Notes: generated by a model not told the origin, from the letters alone. A stretch of DNA of 64,000 nt from Eutreptiella sp. 'Long Island Sound 2002' (GCA_964036045.1 OZ038378.1:177528341-177592340), one strand, 5' to 3'. Numbered from the stretch's first letter, positions 21,987 to 32,317 are shown. Translations and numbers: made by a program.

Positions 21987-22648
21987 TCATTCCAGATACG
22001 GGCAGCGCCAAACCCAGTGGCGCACAACTTCACCACAACTCCTGTAGGTCTTGCACGGTCCAACCGGATCCTCACTCGTTTTGATCCACTCACCTTTGTG
22101 TATTTCGAAGTATTCCACGCCCTCAACTAACTTGAACCTCTTTCTCATAACCCGCTTCAGTCGCCTGCCGGCCTCCGTCAAGCCCTCGTCGTCCCGAATT
22201 TCAGCGTCTAGCCTACTTTTGGATGAAGATGAGGACCGACTGGAACCCTCGTATCTCTCTTTGTAATTATCCATCGCCGTGGTGACCAGGACCCACATGG
22301 CATCAACAAAACCCACAAACCTCTCGGGAACTGGCGGGGGATCCTGCATGTCTGCATTGCCATCCGCCTCTGCTTCTTCTCCTCTGCCGTCAGGTCCAGG
22401 AGGATCGACTTCAGCTCTGCGTCGTTCATCTTGGGGACCAGTGTGGCGGCATCTGCGGAAGGGGTCCGGTGTCTCAGGAAAGTGGTGAAGAGGAACCGGG
22501 CCCGGGTCACCCACTGAGGATTATTAGTACGGAGGTCAGTTTCGGCGATGGCCTGGAAAGAAAGCGGGGGAACCAGGGGTTTTCCCTTGTCGGGGGCCTC
22601 GGACAGGGTCTGCAGGTGTGATGTCAAAGACTTGATCAGGATTCCTTG
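21987..22648 (-). pseudogene. gag-like gene, 3' part
   Basis: The helical segment TNNPQWVTRARFLFTTFLRHR and the following KMNDAELKSILLDLTAEEKKQRR lie in one frame. DAMWVLVTTAMDNYKERY, a serine-rich stretch, RRLKRVMRKRFKLVEG and a final C-x5-C-x5-H-x4-C cluster (CKTYRSC..H..C) near 22020 lie in another. The last is a zinc-knuckle-like end expected for a nucleocapsid. The 5' part is at 27769–27936, across the inserted transposon. A frame change near 22400 breaks it. Confidence 0.6.
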
Positions 22649-23076
22649 CCCTAGTGACCTAGATTAAAGTCAATATGTTTAATATTTGGCCAAAAATTAA
22701 CACGTTAATCTCAAGTTTCAATTTTTTTAGGGGGGGTTAGGGGGTTTGCCATGAAAATTATGACCCCCACGGGTTGCCTTACGGGCTTGGGTGTCATTTT
22801 CCCCCGGGGGTTGATGGGGGGGTCCTACCCATGTGGTTGTTTCAGAATATTGAAATGGCTCTTGGCTTTAATTTTTGTTTTTAATTTTTCCGTTAATATT
22901 TGAAAAGTTAAAAATTAAAGGGTCGCCGGCATTAATATCAATCTCACAAATATTAACTCATTTCCCCAAATATTAACCCTCCTAAAAATGGCACAACGCA
23001 ACATGGAATGCAGCATGTGTGTGTTTATGTCTCTTGTCCATGGCCATTGTGGCCCCTTGGGTCCCTATCCGGGCCC

Positions 23077-24053
23077 TCATACCTCATGGGACCCCGTAGT
23101 GGGGTCCGACATCTTCGCGGGTCCGGATGGGGGGTTAGTGGGGTTAGTGGGGTTAGTTGGGTTAGTGGGTTCGGTGGTAGGGTTTGCGTTCGGGGGGTTA
23201 GGCGTTTTGTTCGTTTTGGTCTTCTTTTGGCCCTCTTTCTTTTGGGCCTCTTCGCGGTGCCGCTCGGCCTCCTGGAGGGTGGGGAAGAGGAGGGAGCGGT
23301 TGACCTCGTAGAGGGTGGTGCCGCCCGGGTATTCCACCCAAACGGCACCGTACTTCCCCCCGTGGATACCACGGACGGTGCCCCTCTCTACCCCTTTGGG
23401 GTAGGGTACGTGGACGACCGTCCCGATGATCGGATCCTCGGGACGGTAGTCCTTCTTCTCGGCACCCTTGGGGTGTGTCGGTCTTGGTGGGGGGGGTGGG
23501 GGGTTTTGTGGTGGCGGCCTTGGGGGGGTTGGTGGGTTTGGGGGCGGGGACGGCCTTCGTAGGCCGTGCGGTGGTGGTGGTGGTGGGGAGTTTTGGCCTT
23601 TTGGGTCGGGGGATCGCCCCGTCGCTTTCGTCGGACGACTCGAAAGAAAAATTTCGTTTTGGTTTGGCGGGTTGGGGGGGGTTGGGCTTCGCTTAGGGGG
23701 GGGGGGTGTTTGGGGCGGTGGTGGTGGACGCCTCCCCCCCCCTTCCTCCCCCCCCTCCCCCTCGCTCACCCCGCCCCCACCCATGTTCCCCCACATCTCC
23801 TCATCCTCCCCCCCCCCGCGTACCCCACCTCCTGCATCCGAGCCCACTCCGCGGGCCGGAAGTGGCGCAGCGACACCCATATGCCGCTCACCACGCGCGA
23901 AGTCTCCCAATCGTGGAGACCTCGCAAGAGAGCAAGGCCCAAGGGTGGATCTCGGGCCACGATGCGGCCGAGGGACCCCAAGGGTACTTCGTGGGATCCT
24001 TCAGTGTCTCGGCAAGCCACCCGGATGGGCCTAGCATTCGTCGCGTTGACCAC
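23077..24053 (-). CDS. Proline-rich protein with SH3-like barrel
   Basis: Two frames meet at poly-G tracts near 23700–23800. The first (24053–23770) has VPLGSLGRIVARDPPLGLALLRGLHDWETSRVV and WVSLRHFRPAEWARM. The second is proline-rich, then has DYRPEDPIIGTVVHV, KGVERGTVRGIHGGKYGAVWVEYPGG and TTLYEVNRSLLFPTLQEAE, a short beta-barrel of SH3/Tudor style, followed by a charged linker and a run of Asn-Pro-Thr triplets. Such barrels often bind DNA, chromatin or proline-rich partners. It is the last gene of the 5.1-kb transposon. Function unknown. Confidence 0.5.
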
Positions 24054-24237
24054 GACGTGAATAAATTGAAAAAAAAATGGAAAAAAATTAATTTTTCCGG
24101 CGACATTTTTAATTTTTCGACTTTAATATTAACTCTTAACTTTTAATATTTGGACCGGCGACGCAAAAATTAAATATTAATCTCGAGAAATTAAACGTGA
24201 CGTCCTAAAAATTAAAGCACGCACACAAAACACATAC

Positions 24238-25543
24238 CTCAAAACTCCCGTTCACTCCGCCGGCCTGAACTGCCCCCATGGCCTCCCGGAAGAGCGCGGC
24301 AGCACTAGGGGCCTCCACAGGGGCCACAGGGGCTGCCGCGCTGGCCATCGGGGCCGCCTGGGCCCCCGGTTTGGCCGCGGTCGCGGCCGTGGTCGCCGCC
24401 TTGGCGGCGCGGGACTGGGGCACCAAGCCCTCGTGCGAGGGCTGGCAGACGGGGCTGGTAGACGGGGCGGGGCTGGGCCAGCACAGTGGCCCAGTCCACC
24501 CCGAAGGCCACCGCCTTGCCCTGGCGCCACTGCCGCACCAAGCCCAGCTGGGCCCAGTGCTGCAGCAGCACCAGCCAATGCGGTGTCCCGAAACGGACGC
24601 CGCGCGGGTCGTAAAGCAAATTCAGCGCGGGCAGGGCGCCCACGCTGATTGCCTCCGGCATGGGGGCAAGGGGGCACAAGGGTGGGGTTTCCAGACCCAG
24701 ACCCCCCCCCCCTGGAGGCATCCTTACCCCAGGTCCCCCCGTGTTTCCCCTCGTTCCGGCGGATCAAGCACCGGATCAACCGCCGAAAAATCCACATGAC
24801 CGTCATGTGGCTATGGGGGGGGGGGGAGGAAAAAACGGGTTGATCCCCGGCGCACCCCTCCTGCAGCGCCTGGGCTGACCAGGGGATCGGCCCCGCCTTT
24901 CTGGCGGTGGCCGATTGGAGGGGGGGGGGGGGTCATTGGGGGGGTCAACCTCCTGAACTTCCCCGTCCCCGTCCCCCTCGTCCACCACCACTTCCCCCTC
25001 CCCCTCGGCCTTAACCCCCCCCCCCCCCAGGCTGGCCTCTACCCCCCCCCCTGCCCCTGACTCCTCTCCCTGTCTCTCCTCTCCCTTTTCCGCTTCTTTT
25101 TCTTCTTCTTCTCCTTCTTCTCCCTCCGCCGCCTATCCGAGGAGTCTTCGCTTGACTCCTCGGTTGGCGGATGGGCGGCGGGAGGAGGAGGAGGTGCTTG
25201 TGCTGGTGCTTGTGCTGGTGCTGGAGCTGCTGCTGCTGCTGGTTGAGCAGCAGCCAGTCGTTGCTCCAATTGTTGCATCTAAGAGAGCGAGAGGATGAAA
25301 AAAAAAATTAATTTTTGTGCCCCCGACTTAATTTCTTGAAATTAATATTATCTAGCGAAAAATTAATTAATATATTAAATACTAATGACCGCGCCTATTA
25401 ATATTAATCTCGAAATACTAAACGGAGCACCGGAAATATTAATTGTTATACGCAAGCAAGCATGCACAAGCAAAAAACACCAGGGCTTCGTTGTTCGCTT
25501 TGAGCATGTCGGCCAACATCTTTTGCATGGCCGAGGCGTCCAT
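24238..25543 (-). CDS. Coiled-coil/low-complexity protein of 5.1-kb element
   Basis: The ATG at 25543 gives MDASAMQKMLADMLKANNEAL; the donor at 25481 and the acceptor before 25278 (CTTAG) join it to MQQLEQRLAAAQ, an Ala/Pro-rich linker and a Lys/Arg/Glu-rich stretch. After further frame changes at poly-C/G tracts a globular part is visible at 24700–24450 (LLYDPRGVRFGTPHWLVLLQHWAQLGLVRQW), then an Ala-rich tail to 24238, where GTATGT marks a donor. This is probably the second gene of the transposon. The basic stretch suggests DNA binding or nuclear targeting. Confidence 0.4.
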
Positions 25544-25619
25544 GGCAAGGAGAAAACAAAGCTAGTGGTGGGGAAGCAAGGGTGGAGGGCGGGGGGCTAT
25601 GGGTGGCCATGAGTTTGGC

Positions 25620-27491
25620 CATGGTGCATGGGGCGGTATGGGGGGTCCCAGAATTGCGTAGCGGAAGGTCAAATTTTAAAAACCACCACTCCCACACTTG
25701 GGAAACTACCTTCCCCTCCCGCTCTACTTGGGTTGCCCCCGGCATCCCCCCCCCCCCCCCGGCCCGAGTGGTCATTGTATGCGCGCTTAAGGATGGCGTT
25801 GAGGCTCTCAACGACATCCACGCACACGGCACCCAACCCGACCCCCAAGCGGCGTGCATTGGCCACGGCCTCGGTGACATCCTCCTCCAAATAGAGGAGG
25901 TAGTTTGATTGACACGCCTCCTTGCAACAATGTGCACGGTAGGCGCGTGCCACCTCGGCCGCACGTAGGTCCCCGGGGGGCGGCTTGTCCGTGTACAATT
26001 CCCGGAGGAGGTCACGCATGGCCACGACGGCTTGCCATTCACCATCCTCCAGGACGTAGTCCAACAACGGACCAAGTTCCTCCCACGCGAGGAACAACGC
26101 ACGGGCCTCCTCCCCGTCGGGTGCCCCCGCCGCACCCAACTTCACACCCGTGCGGGCCCGGTAGAGGACCCGTTGCACGGCGTTGGTGTTCTCCTTGGGG
26201 AGGTCCGCAAGGCGTGTCTCGATGAACGCCACTTGGAGCCGGCCAATGGCCATGCAACAATGGAGGATGCATAGGAAAACCATGCACCGGTCAACCACAA
26301 TGTGTGGATCCCCTATGCATCCCCCATTCTCCAAGCTACGGCCGGTCTCCTTGTAGCGGCGGCGGGCCGCCTCCTCACAGTCCAAGGTGCGCCGGGTCGC
26401 CACGTTGACCCATGCCGCCGCAACCTTGTCCCACACCCCCATATTGTAAATGGAGCCCACCAAGGGCGAGGTGGACACACCGATAAGGCGCCGCACGAAC
26501 GGTTGGTCTCCCCCGATGACCAACCTGCTTGGCACCCACCGCGACACCCAATGAAACTTCTCGCAGTCTTGTATGGACTGCAATACCTACAAAAAGGACA
26601 TGGATTAATATTTACATTAATTTCTCGAGATTAATATTAAGTTAATTTTTCAGTCGGCGTTAATATTAACCGAAAACAAGAAATTAATCTCGAGAAATTA
26701 ACGCAAAAATGCAAAAATTAACAAACAACGAATGGGCCACAAACCTTCAAGTTGTCGGCCCATATCGTTGCAAGTGCCGCCATGTCCTTGTCCCCGCATA
26801 CGGCCATCCCTATCACCCACAAGTACGCGGGTGTGCGGCCCCGTGCGCCGTGGTTGAGGAGCCCAATAGAGAGTTGGGTCCAACTACCACCGGCGCACGG
26901 GTACGCATCCCCACGCACAATGAAGGTGAGGGCCCTTGTCCAATCGATGGTCTCCACTAGCGATGGGCGTAATTGGACGTACCGGGCCCATGAGGGTAGC
27001 GGCCAAGAGCGCCCACTCGCGGGGGGATCGGGGACGGACACGGGTGGTCGTAGGTCAAGGGGGGTGACCAACTCCTTCCACGTGCCCATGAACGTATCCC
27101 GAGTGGGGATGGGGCGGGGGAACGGGAGGCCCGTTGCGGCCGAGTAGGCCGACCCCCGGCGGCTCATGTACTCCGACACGTGCCGGAAGCCGAGTTTGGG
27201 GACGTTCAAGTCCATGAGGAGGCCGATGAGGTCCGGGGCCGGGAAAAGGTGGGAGGCATATTGCTTCACCGCGTCCACTTGCTTAGTACGAATAAGGGAG
27301 GGGTACCCAAACTCCATGGCATCGGACCATCGGGCCCGGGCCAAAGGGGATGAGGCCACCCACTCACCAAGGAGTTGGGAGACCAAAGGGTCCCGCAAAC
27401 TCTTGGCCCCGCTCAAACGCACGAGCGTCATGTTAAGCTCGGTAAGGGTGTCCCGAGAGAAAGGCATAACAAGGGCTATACAAGGGAACAT
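25620..27491 (-). CDS. DDE-type transposase of 5.1-kb element
   Basis: The ATG at 27491 is followed by exon 1 to 26745 (AAG|GTTTGT) and exon 2 from 26586 (TTGTAG|GT); the join keeps frame (ADNLK–VLQSIQDCEKF). Exon 1 ends with FIVRGDAYPCAGGSW, a likely first catalytic Asp, then WVIGMAVCGDKDM. Exon 2 has LVIGGDQPFVRRLIG, a likely second Asp about 80 residues on. Later comes DVVESLNAILKRAYNDHS, a likely Glu, then after a G-run frame change near 25760 WEWWFLKFDLPLRNSG. The architecture fits a DDE transposase; I do not know the superfamily. A truncated relative at 50855–51884 shares exon 1. Confidence 0.7.
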
Positions 27492-27768
27492 GGTGGTGTG
27501 GAGTGGGGGGGAATGCGGGCAACCGGAGGGGGGGTGTCCAAGACACCCACCAACACAACATTGGAACCTCTCTACTATACCGTTGTGCAACAATATACCA
27601 CGTAACACCCCTTGTAGGTCCGCATATGTGCATGGAAAAATGGTTACAAATGGCCCGATCGCAAAAATTTGACTTTAACCTGTTGATATTTGCGAGATTA
27701 ATATATTAACGCCTTCATATATTAAAAATTAAAATTTAACATATTGACTTTAATCTAGGTCACTAGGG

Positions 27769-27936
27769 TGGTCCTCAAGGATTTTGAGCACCGCCGGGTT
27801 TGTAGTCGAGGCTGGGCTCCTCGGCGACTTCTCCACTTCTTTTGGTACGAGCCAGCTGTCGGCGGTCCGTGTCTTTCGCAACGTCCTCGTGGACCCCACC
27901 CCGAAGGTAGTCGGTGAAACTGAGGGAGTCGTTCAT
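27769..27936 (-). pseudogene. gag-like gene, 5' part
   Basis: The ATG at 27936 follows the A1 repeat and opens MNDSLSFTDYLRGGVHEDVA, running to the edge of the inserted transposon at 27768. It is the start of the gag gene of the YR element; the rest is at 22648–21987. Confidence 0.55.
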
Positions 27937-27974
27937 CTAATGGTGAATCGCACGGCGCATAGCACTAGTTGAAA

Positions 27975-28151
27975 GGCGCCAGTTCTCAAAAATGTTCACA
28001 GAGACGATGACTGCCGCGGCCTGAGCGAAACACAACACGACCTTCGTGCTGAAGGCCCTGTGACTTTTATAAGATTGTCTGAAGTAACAGCAATCATAAA
28101 GCAAAGCAGACAGGGAGTGCAACTCTTGTTAGCTAAAGCGAACAGCGGTTG
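27975..28151 (-). repeat. A1 terminal repeat of YR element
   Basis: The 5' end of the element on the minus strand. 28054–28151 is about 85% identical to A2 (12004–12085 plus 18574–18590) and keeps the uninterrupted TTAGCTAAAGC site that shows where the palindrome element inserted in A2. A weaker match extends to about 27975. Confidence 0.85.
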
Positions 28152-29118
28152 TACTATCCGCCGCATGTGACCCCACAACCACAGTGTAGCTAGTGAGGAA
28201 GATCCCGTTATCAGGAACAAGGCGTCTTTGAACCGCACGATGAACCGGCCCCGGTGATTCAGTGGGAAGGCGCACCAGCTTGACGAATAAAAGATGGAGC
28301 TACTTTTGGTCACCCGCAAAGGACGTTCGCACCCTGTCAAGGTGCTTCATGGCAAACCAGCGGACTTGTGGTAAAAGAGCCGTGTAACCATGCAAAAGAG
28401 TTGTCACTTCCTGTGCCGAAAGACCAGGCACGTCCTCAAGGTACAGATCCTGATGAGGGGGCTTCGCCGCGACGGTCTCCCAGTGAAACTTGCTATGGGC
28501 CGCCCTGACCTGTTGTCGTAGCTCAACGATGATGTCGATTGATTCTTGCGCAAGAAGGTATGACCAGCGTCGATCTGAGTCCTCCGCATGTGCCTCCATC
28601 AGTGTGGTACCATCTGCCCCCTTGACACGGTCGTCGGACACCCCAATAACTAGTGGTGGTGGTAGAGAGGGGATGGTAATGGGGTGGTTGTTGTGTGACA
28701 CCCATAGCCCAGCGGACGTTGTTCCTGGGCCATGTTCACTCCATTGGTGAGGGGAGTCACTTCGGAGGGAGTACACAGGACTTGACAAACTTGGATCCTT
28801 TTCCATGGACAGGCAAAGGCGGTGCTGCAAAGGTCCTTGCCATGATGTGTTTTTCCGAGAGGCCCCTTGGGGGGCATCTGCTCGGAGGTCCAGGCACCCA
28901 TTGTCATCCAGGTTCTCGAGGTACACCGTCTCCTGGCAGCCATCCCCATCCACGGCAGCTTGGGCATACTCAAACAAGTGCTCCGGGTCTTCGCCACTGG
29001 GCCGTACCACCACTAGCCGCAAATCTGGGTTCCCTTCGAGAATGTCGTGGAGGACGTCGCTGAAGCACCCTGGGGATCGCTTGGCAGTGAACGCGGGCAG
29101 CATCTTGACATCCGCCAT
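28152..29118 (-). pseudogene. 5' half of interrupted outer-element gene
   Basis: ATG at 29118 (MADVKMLPAFTAKRSPGCF). The frame is open to 28300 and contains DVLHDILEGNPDLRLVVVRPSGEDPEHLFEYAQAAVDGDG and RRWSYLLAQESIDIIVELRQQVRAAHSKFHWETV. A frame change near 28300 leads to KLVRLPTESPGPVHRA and FLTSYTVVVGSHAADS at the border of the retrotransposon, which continues in frame at 11832. No family recognised. As the most upstream gene of the GACAGG element it could be a regulatory or structural protein. Confidence 0.5.
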
Positions 29119-29289
29119 GGCACCATCGCATTGCAACTGCATACTCTCCCTTGCAAGGATTTATTGTGTGGGCATTTTGGCGACATGAACCACCGATGCC
29201 CCCGTCTTGGTCCCCACACTGCCAATCCACCCCTTGGCAAAGTTGTCCACTTTCGGCATTGCAATAGAAAAGAGGACACAGGTGCTAAT

Positions 29290-29430
29290 ACAAGACAGGT
29301 GCGGTAGACAAGTTTCAAGACAGGGGGCTGTCCGTAGACATGGGGTGCAGATAGGCTTCAAGACAGGCGGTTGTTGTAAGACAAGTGGCACAAGACAGGG
29401 GTTCTGTCGTCCGACAGACCCCCTTGTGCA
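29290..29430. repeat. Right terminal GACAGG array
   Basis: Six or more GACAGG-type words and a foldback centred near 29410 (GGGGTTCTGTCG / CGACAGACCCCC). Inverted relative to 6780–6905. Confidence 0.6.
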
Positions 29431-29664
29431 AAAACAAGGGGTGTCGTGAAAAAAAAAATTGGCCGAAACGCAAGCGCACAACGCAACCACTTGTATATTC
29501 GGGCTAACTCTATTGCCTTCGGCAGTGCACCTCGAAGAGAGGTTGACAATCAGCCAATCAATCCCTGAGCCAGGCCAGCAGTCAGTCGGACAGAAACACA
29601 CAGGTTGCGTTTTTTGTCAGTGGCAGATGCGGCCCCAAGCAGTGGGGAGACGTTTTGCCCCAGA

Positions 29665-29860
29665 TCAAGCAGTGGCCAAATGGTAATGCAGCTATCGGGA
29701 GTCTTTTTGGTCGGCGGTTCCAACCCCGGTCGGGTGAATTTGGCGCCGCCGCCGCCGCCGCCGCCAACAACAGTCGGCCGATCATGATTTGAACCGCCGA
29801 CCGAAAAATTTGCGTCGGCTGCGTTACCATTCGACTAGCAGTTGTGGTGTTAGCGATGTG
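29665..29860. repeat. Inverted pair of tRNA-like repeats
   Basis: Plus-strand 29670–29740 has TGGCCAAATGGTAATGCAGC, like an A box/D loop, and GGCGGTTCCAACCC, like a B box. Minus-strand 29850–29785 has GAATGGTAACGCAGC and GGCGGTTCAAATC. The two are head to head around a GCC-repeat at 29750. The anticodon stems are poor, so tRNA-derived SINE heads are more likely than functional tRNAs. Confidence 0.5.
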
Positions 29861-29864
29861 CTTC

Positions 29865-31260
29865 GGCACTGCTTGGAACCTTCTGAGCGAAAGCTTTTGA
29901 CCCCCCCCCCCCATCCCCCCCCCACCCCCCCCACCCCCCCCCCCCTCAAAAAAGTGATATCCGGCTTTAGGGGATAGAGGCCTCAGAATCAAAAAATACA
30001 TTGGGGGATGGTCTTATTGGGCAAAATAATGATTTTACAAGGGGTTGGACATCCAATATCATGCCTTGGGGTATGCTACGCGAATGACCTCAAAAAAGGG
30101 GGGGTATACGACGCCCGCGCCTGCGCTTGATCTACCAACCTCTCTTCGAGGTGATTTCATTTGCGTGAGCGCACGGAAACCCCAAGAACATGCACAGGTG
30201 CGGGGTATGGGGTGCCAAAAATGCGCTGCAACAGGGGGGGGGGGGGGCTGTCGGCTTCATCCAGTGTGGCTACACTTCATGCCTGGTCTGCTCCTGCTCC
30301 CACACTCTTCCACCAGCACGATGGTCTCTCCGGTTCCTGCGTCTGCAGCGGCAGTTTCTTGGTGATTACCACTACTGGCTTCTTGATATCATCTATTATG
30401 TGTTTCCATGTTGTGGTGAGTGCGTTTATTACTATGAGGCTCAACGGGCATCCTCGTAAGATGCCATTGGTGGCTTAGTGGCTTGTGTGTGTGTGGAGAA
30501 AGAAAGTGAGAGAGAGTGCGTGCACCCCCCTGTGTCCAGCAAAAAATAAAGTCGCCAAATAATACGGTCCAAACACCAACTGTTCGGTGGACAAGCCGTT
30601 CGGTGCGCGCGGCCAAGTGGAAGTAGAGAATGAGTCATGGTTGACAAAAGAGGTCCTATGGTTGAGGGGTACCAGTACCTTGCATCCTGTTGTACAATTT
30701 TTACAAGCATCATTGCAAGACACATCACAACATCGCCTCATTTCCCCAATCATCTAGCCTAAATCATGTACTCTGAAACTCGGTACCTAATTAATTTGTA
30801 CCAAACTAATACGGTCCGAATACCAAGTGTTCGTTGGACAAGCCATTCGCTGGACATTGAGTGGCATTTGTAACTGACAGTAACCGTCCCCCAACTGCTT
30901 TGGCAATCTCCTCCAACCGCCTGTCCCACCGCCTCTATGGCCACCTCTGAGGTCTAATGCATCCCTCCCCCCCCCCCCCGACATTGCAGTGGACTACAGT
31001 CAGGCAGTAAGCCATGTCCTTCCTGGAACCCAAACAGGACAGATGGCCTTGGCTCATGTGACCTTCATGCAAGCTTTATGCTGCATGTATATTTCTGTAC
31101 TGGCAGGCTGGGAATGGGACAATCCTCAAATTGTTCATGCGCGGTAGGCTGGCATGAATTCTGTGTGCCTGCCTGTCTCAGCAATCAATGGGCCCCCCAT
31201 AGCATATGGCCCCATTGACCCCACAACCTAAATCTGGCCTCAGGATTGTCTCTCTAATAG
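29865..31260. other. No gene seen, repeat-rich
   Basis: A poly-C block at 29901–29945, a G-run at 30233 and the dispersed TACGGTCC/GTTCGTTGGACA repeats at 30565–30620 and 30805–30860. No supportable exon. Confidence 0.5.
30565..30860. repeat. TACGGTCCGAA repeat pair
   Basis: Two direct copies of AATACGGTCC(A/G)AA..CCAA(C/G)TGTTCG(G/T)TGGACAAGCC, at 30560–30605 and 30811–30855. Related copies at 50010–50045, 50105–50150 and 57729–57775 show this is a dispersed family, probably ends of short DNA transposons. Most copies lie near AATTAATT/GGTACC. Confidence 0.7.
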
Positions 31261-31266
31261 TGCAGT

Positions 31267-31440
31267 GCACACACACACACACACACACACACTCAACACA
31301 CGTGCATTCACTCACTCACTCACATGCACGCACGCGTGCTCTCTCTCTCTCTGCCTGTCTACACACATGCAAGTGCACACCCCTGTGTACACCGATTCAC
31401 TCTGTCTTTCTCCCCCCCCCCCCCACCACACACACATGCA
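31267..31440. repeat. CA/CT microsatellite
   Basis: (CA)n from 31267, then mixed CTCACT, (CT)n near 31341 and ACACACA near 31428, with a C-run between. Confidence 0.9.
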
Positions 31441-32103
31441 TGCTGTGTGAGGATTGGCGATTGGTGTGACGATTGGCACAAGGCTTCGAAGGGGGTGGGG
31501 GTACCTCCCCCCCTTCCAATGCATCCCTGATGGGGGGGGGGGTCCTATCCGATGCTCTGACTGGTACGGTTTGTGCACACGGCGTGCCGTATTATGGAAT
31601 GAGGAATACGAAACCAACGAGTTGGAGACTCGTGGGTCTGAGGGTGAGGAGAGGCCGAGAATGGTCCTCATTACCTCTTCCTGGCCAAGGATCACTCTGA
31701 CCCCTGCCACTGCACCTGGGGGACTGTTAGGATGGCACCCACTTGACTTCCCCCATGCGGCCATGAGCAGTATGCAGTTCTTAGCGGATGTGGTCAGCAA
31801 ACATTTCACATCTCACATGGCATTGGGTGTGGTTGGGTTGCAAAAGGTTGCGCGGGGATGGGGGGATGGGCCTGGAGGCGGTGTGGTGTGGTGTCGTGCA
31901 GGCTTGGGGGGCGTTGTGCGGAGCGGCACAACGCTATTTTGGAATGGGATGCCAATGAACGAATGCGCGGCGTACCGCACGGAAGAGAGACACGCAAGAC
32001 ACGCAAGCAGGGCAAGGGCAACTGGAGTGAACGGGATCCCCCGTTCAACGACCAGTCTTTCAGCCCCAGAGCAGGCCCCAAGGGGTAGAACACACTTGGT
32101 CAC

Positions 32104-32317
32104 CACTTCCACGTGGCCCTCGTCCAATGAGTGCGGGAGGCCCTCCAAGCCCAATACCCCGATGGTGTGGCCCTGCCGGTTCGTCAGCCGGGTCAGGAGC
32201 AGGCACTGGGCCGGGGGGTCCACAGAGGGGCCCCAGTACGACTGCACGTCGGGGACCTCTTGGACGTCAGCGATGTATATGTAATGAGAGGGCTCCGCGG
32301 AGTCAGTCGGCATGTCT
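32104..32317 (-). CDS. GAF-like exon
   Basis: The acceptor GGGTTCTCAG precedes 32317; the frame gives DMPTDSAEPSHYIYIADVQE, WGPSVDPPAQCLLLTRLTNRQGHTIGVLGLEG and a C-terminal helix DEGHVEVV. The L-L-T-R-L ... G-V-L-G-L pattern resembles the last strands and helix of a GAF domain. The end is uncertain: GTGACC at 32103 is a weak donor, and the frame stays open beyond it. It lies downstream of the 34.1-kb exon on the same strand. Confidence 0.5.

Larger units (their letters stand above)
22649..27768 (-). mobile_element. 5.1-kb TIR transposon with AT-rich introns
   Basis: The terminal inverted repeats start CCCTAGTGACCTAGATTAAA at 22649 and, on the other strand, at 27768; about 35 of the first 40 bases match. 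GC-rich coding blocks alternate with short AT-rich, TTAATATT-rich spacers (24055–24235, 25285–25445, 26590–26720), the latter with GT/AG borders, so they are introns or intergenic spacers. Three minus-strand coding units are present. AGGATT occurs just outside both ends (22638–22643 and 27778–27783) and may be an offset target duplication, but the terminal few bases do not pair, so this is uncertain. It is inserted in the gag gene of the YR element. A 1.03-kb relative lies at 50855–51884. Confidence 0.85.
11833..28151 (-). mobile_element. Tyrosine-recombinase retrotransposon, split direct repeats
   Basis: A DIRS-order (YR) retrotransposon read on the minus strand as A1–gag–YR–RT–RNase H–B1–A2–B2. 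A1 is about 27975–28151; B1 (18591–18631), A2 (11873–18590, interrupted) and B2 (11833–11872) abut one another. This is the split-direct-repeat layout of Ngaro/PAT-type and VIPER-type elements. The recombinase precedes RT, as described for trypanosomatid VIPER/TATE, rather than following it as in DIRS-1 or Ngaro. Both outer junctions and the B1/A2 junction share CAA on the minus strand, a likely recombinase crossover. Removing the element restores an open frame in the host gene. It carries two inserted DNA elements and several frameshifts. Core length without inserts is about 4.7 kb. Confidence 0.8.
6770..29435 (-). mobile_element. Outer DNA transposon with GACAGG repeats
   Basis: Inferred extent of the outermost element of the nest. 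Both ends carry arrays of GACAGG/CCTGTC words in opposite orientation: CCTGTC at 6780–6905 and GACAGG at 29290–29430. Both termini can be read to begin near CACGAC. Related foldbacks separate the genes at 8682–8808 and about 10640–10790. Removing the 16.3-kb retrotransposon leaves about 6.3 kb with three minus-strand coding blocks: an unknown protein (29118 to about 10.9 kb), a coiled-coil protein (about 10.5–9.6 kb) and a DDE-like transposase (8.6–6.9 kb). Exact ends and a target duplication are not clear. The alternative is two or three abutting related elements. Confidence 0.55.

Noticed and set aside
23130-23175. Telomere-like GGGGTTAGT repeat
   Set aside because: Only four or five imperfect units lying in frame in a coding region (Asn-Pro-Thr repeats); not terminal.
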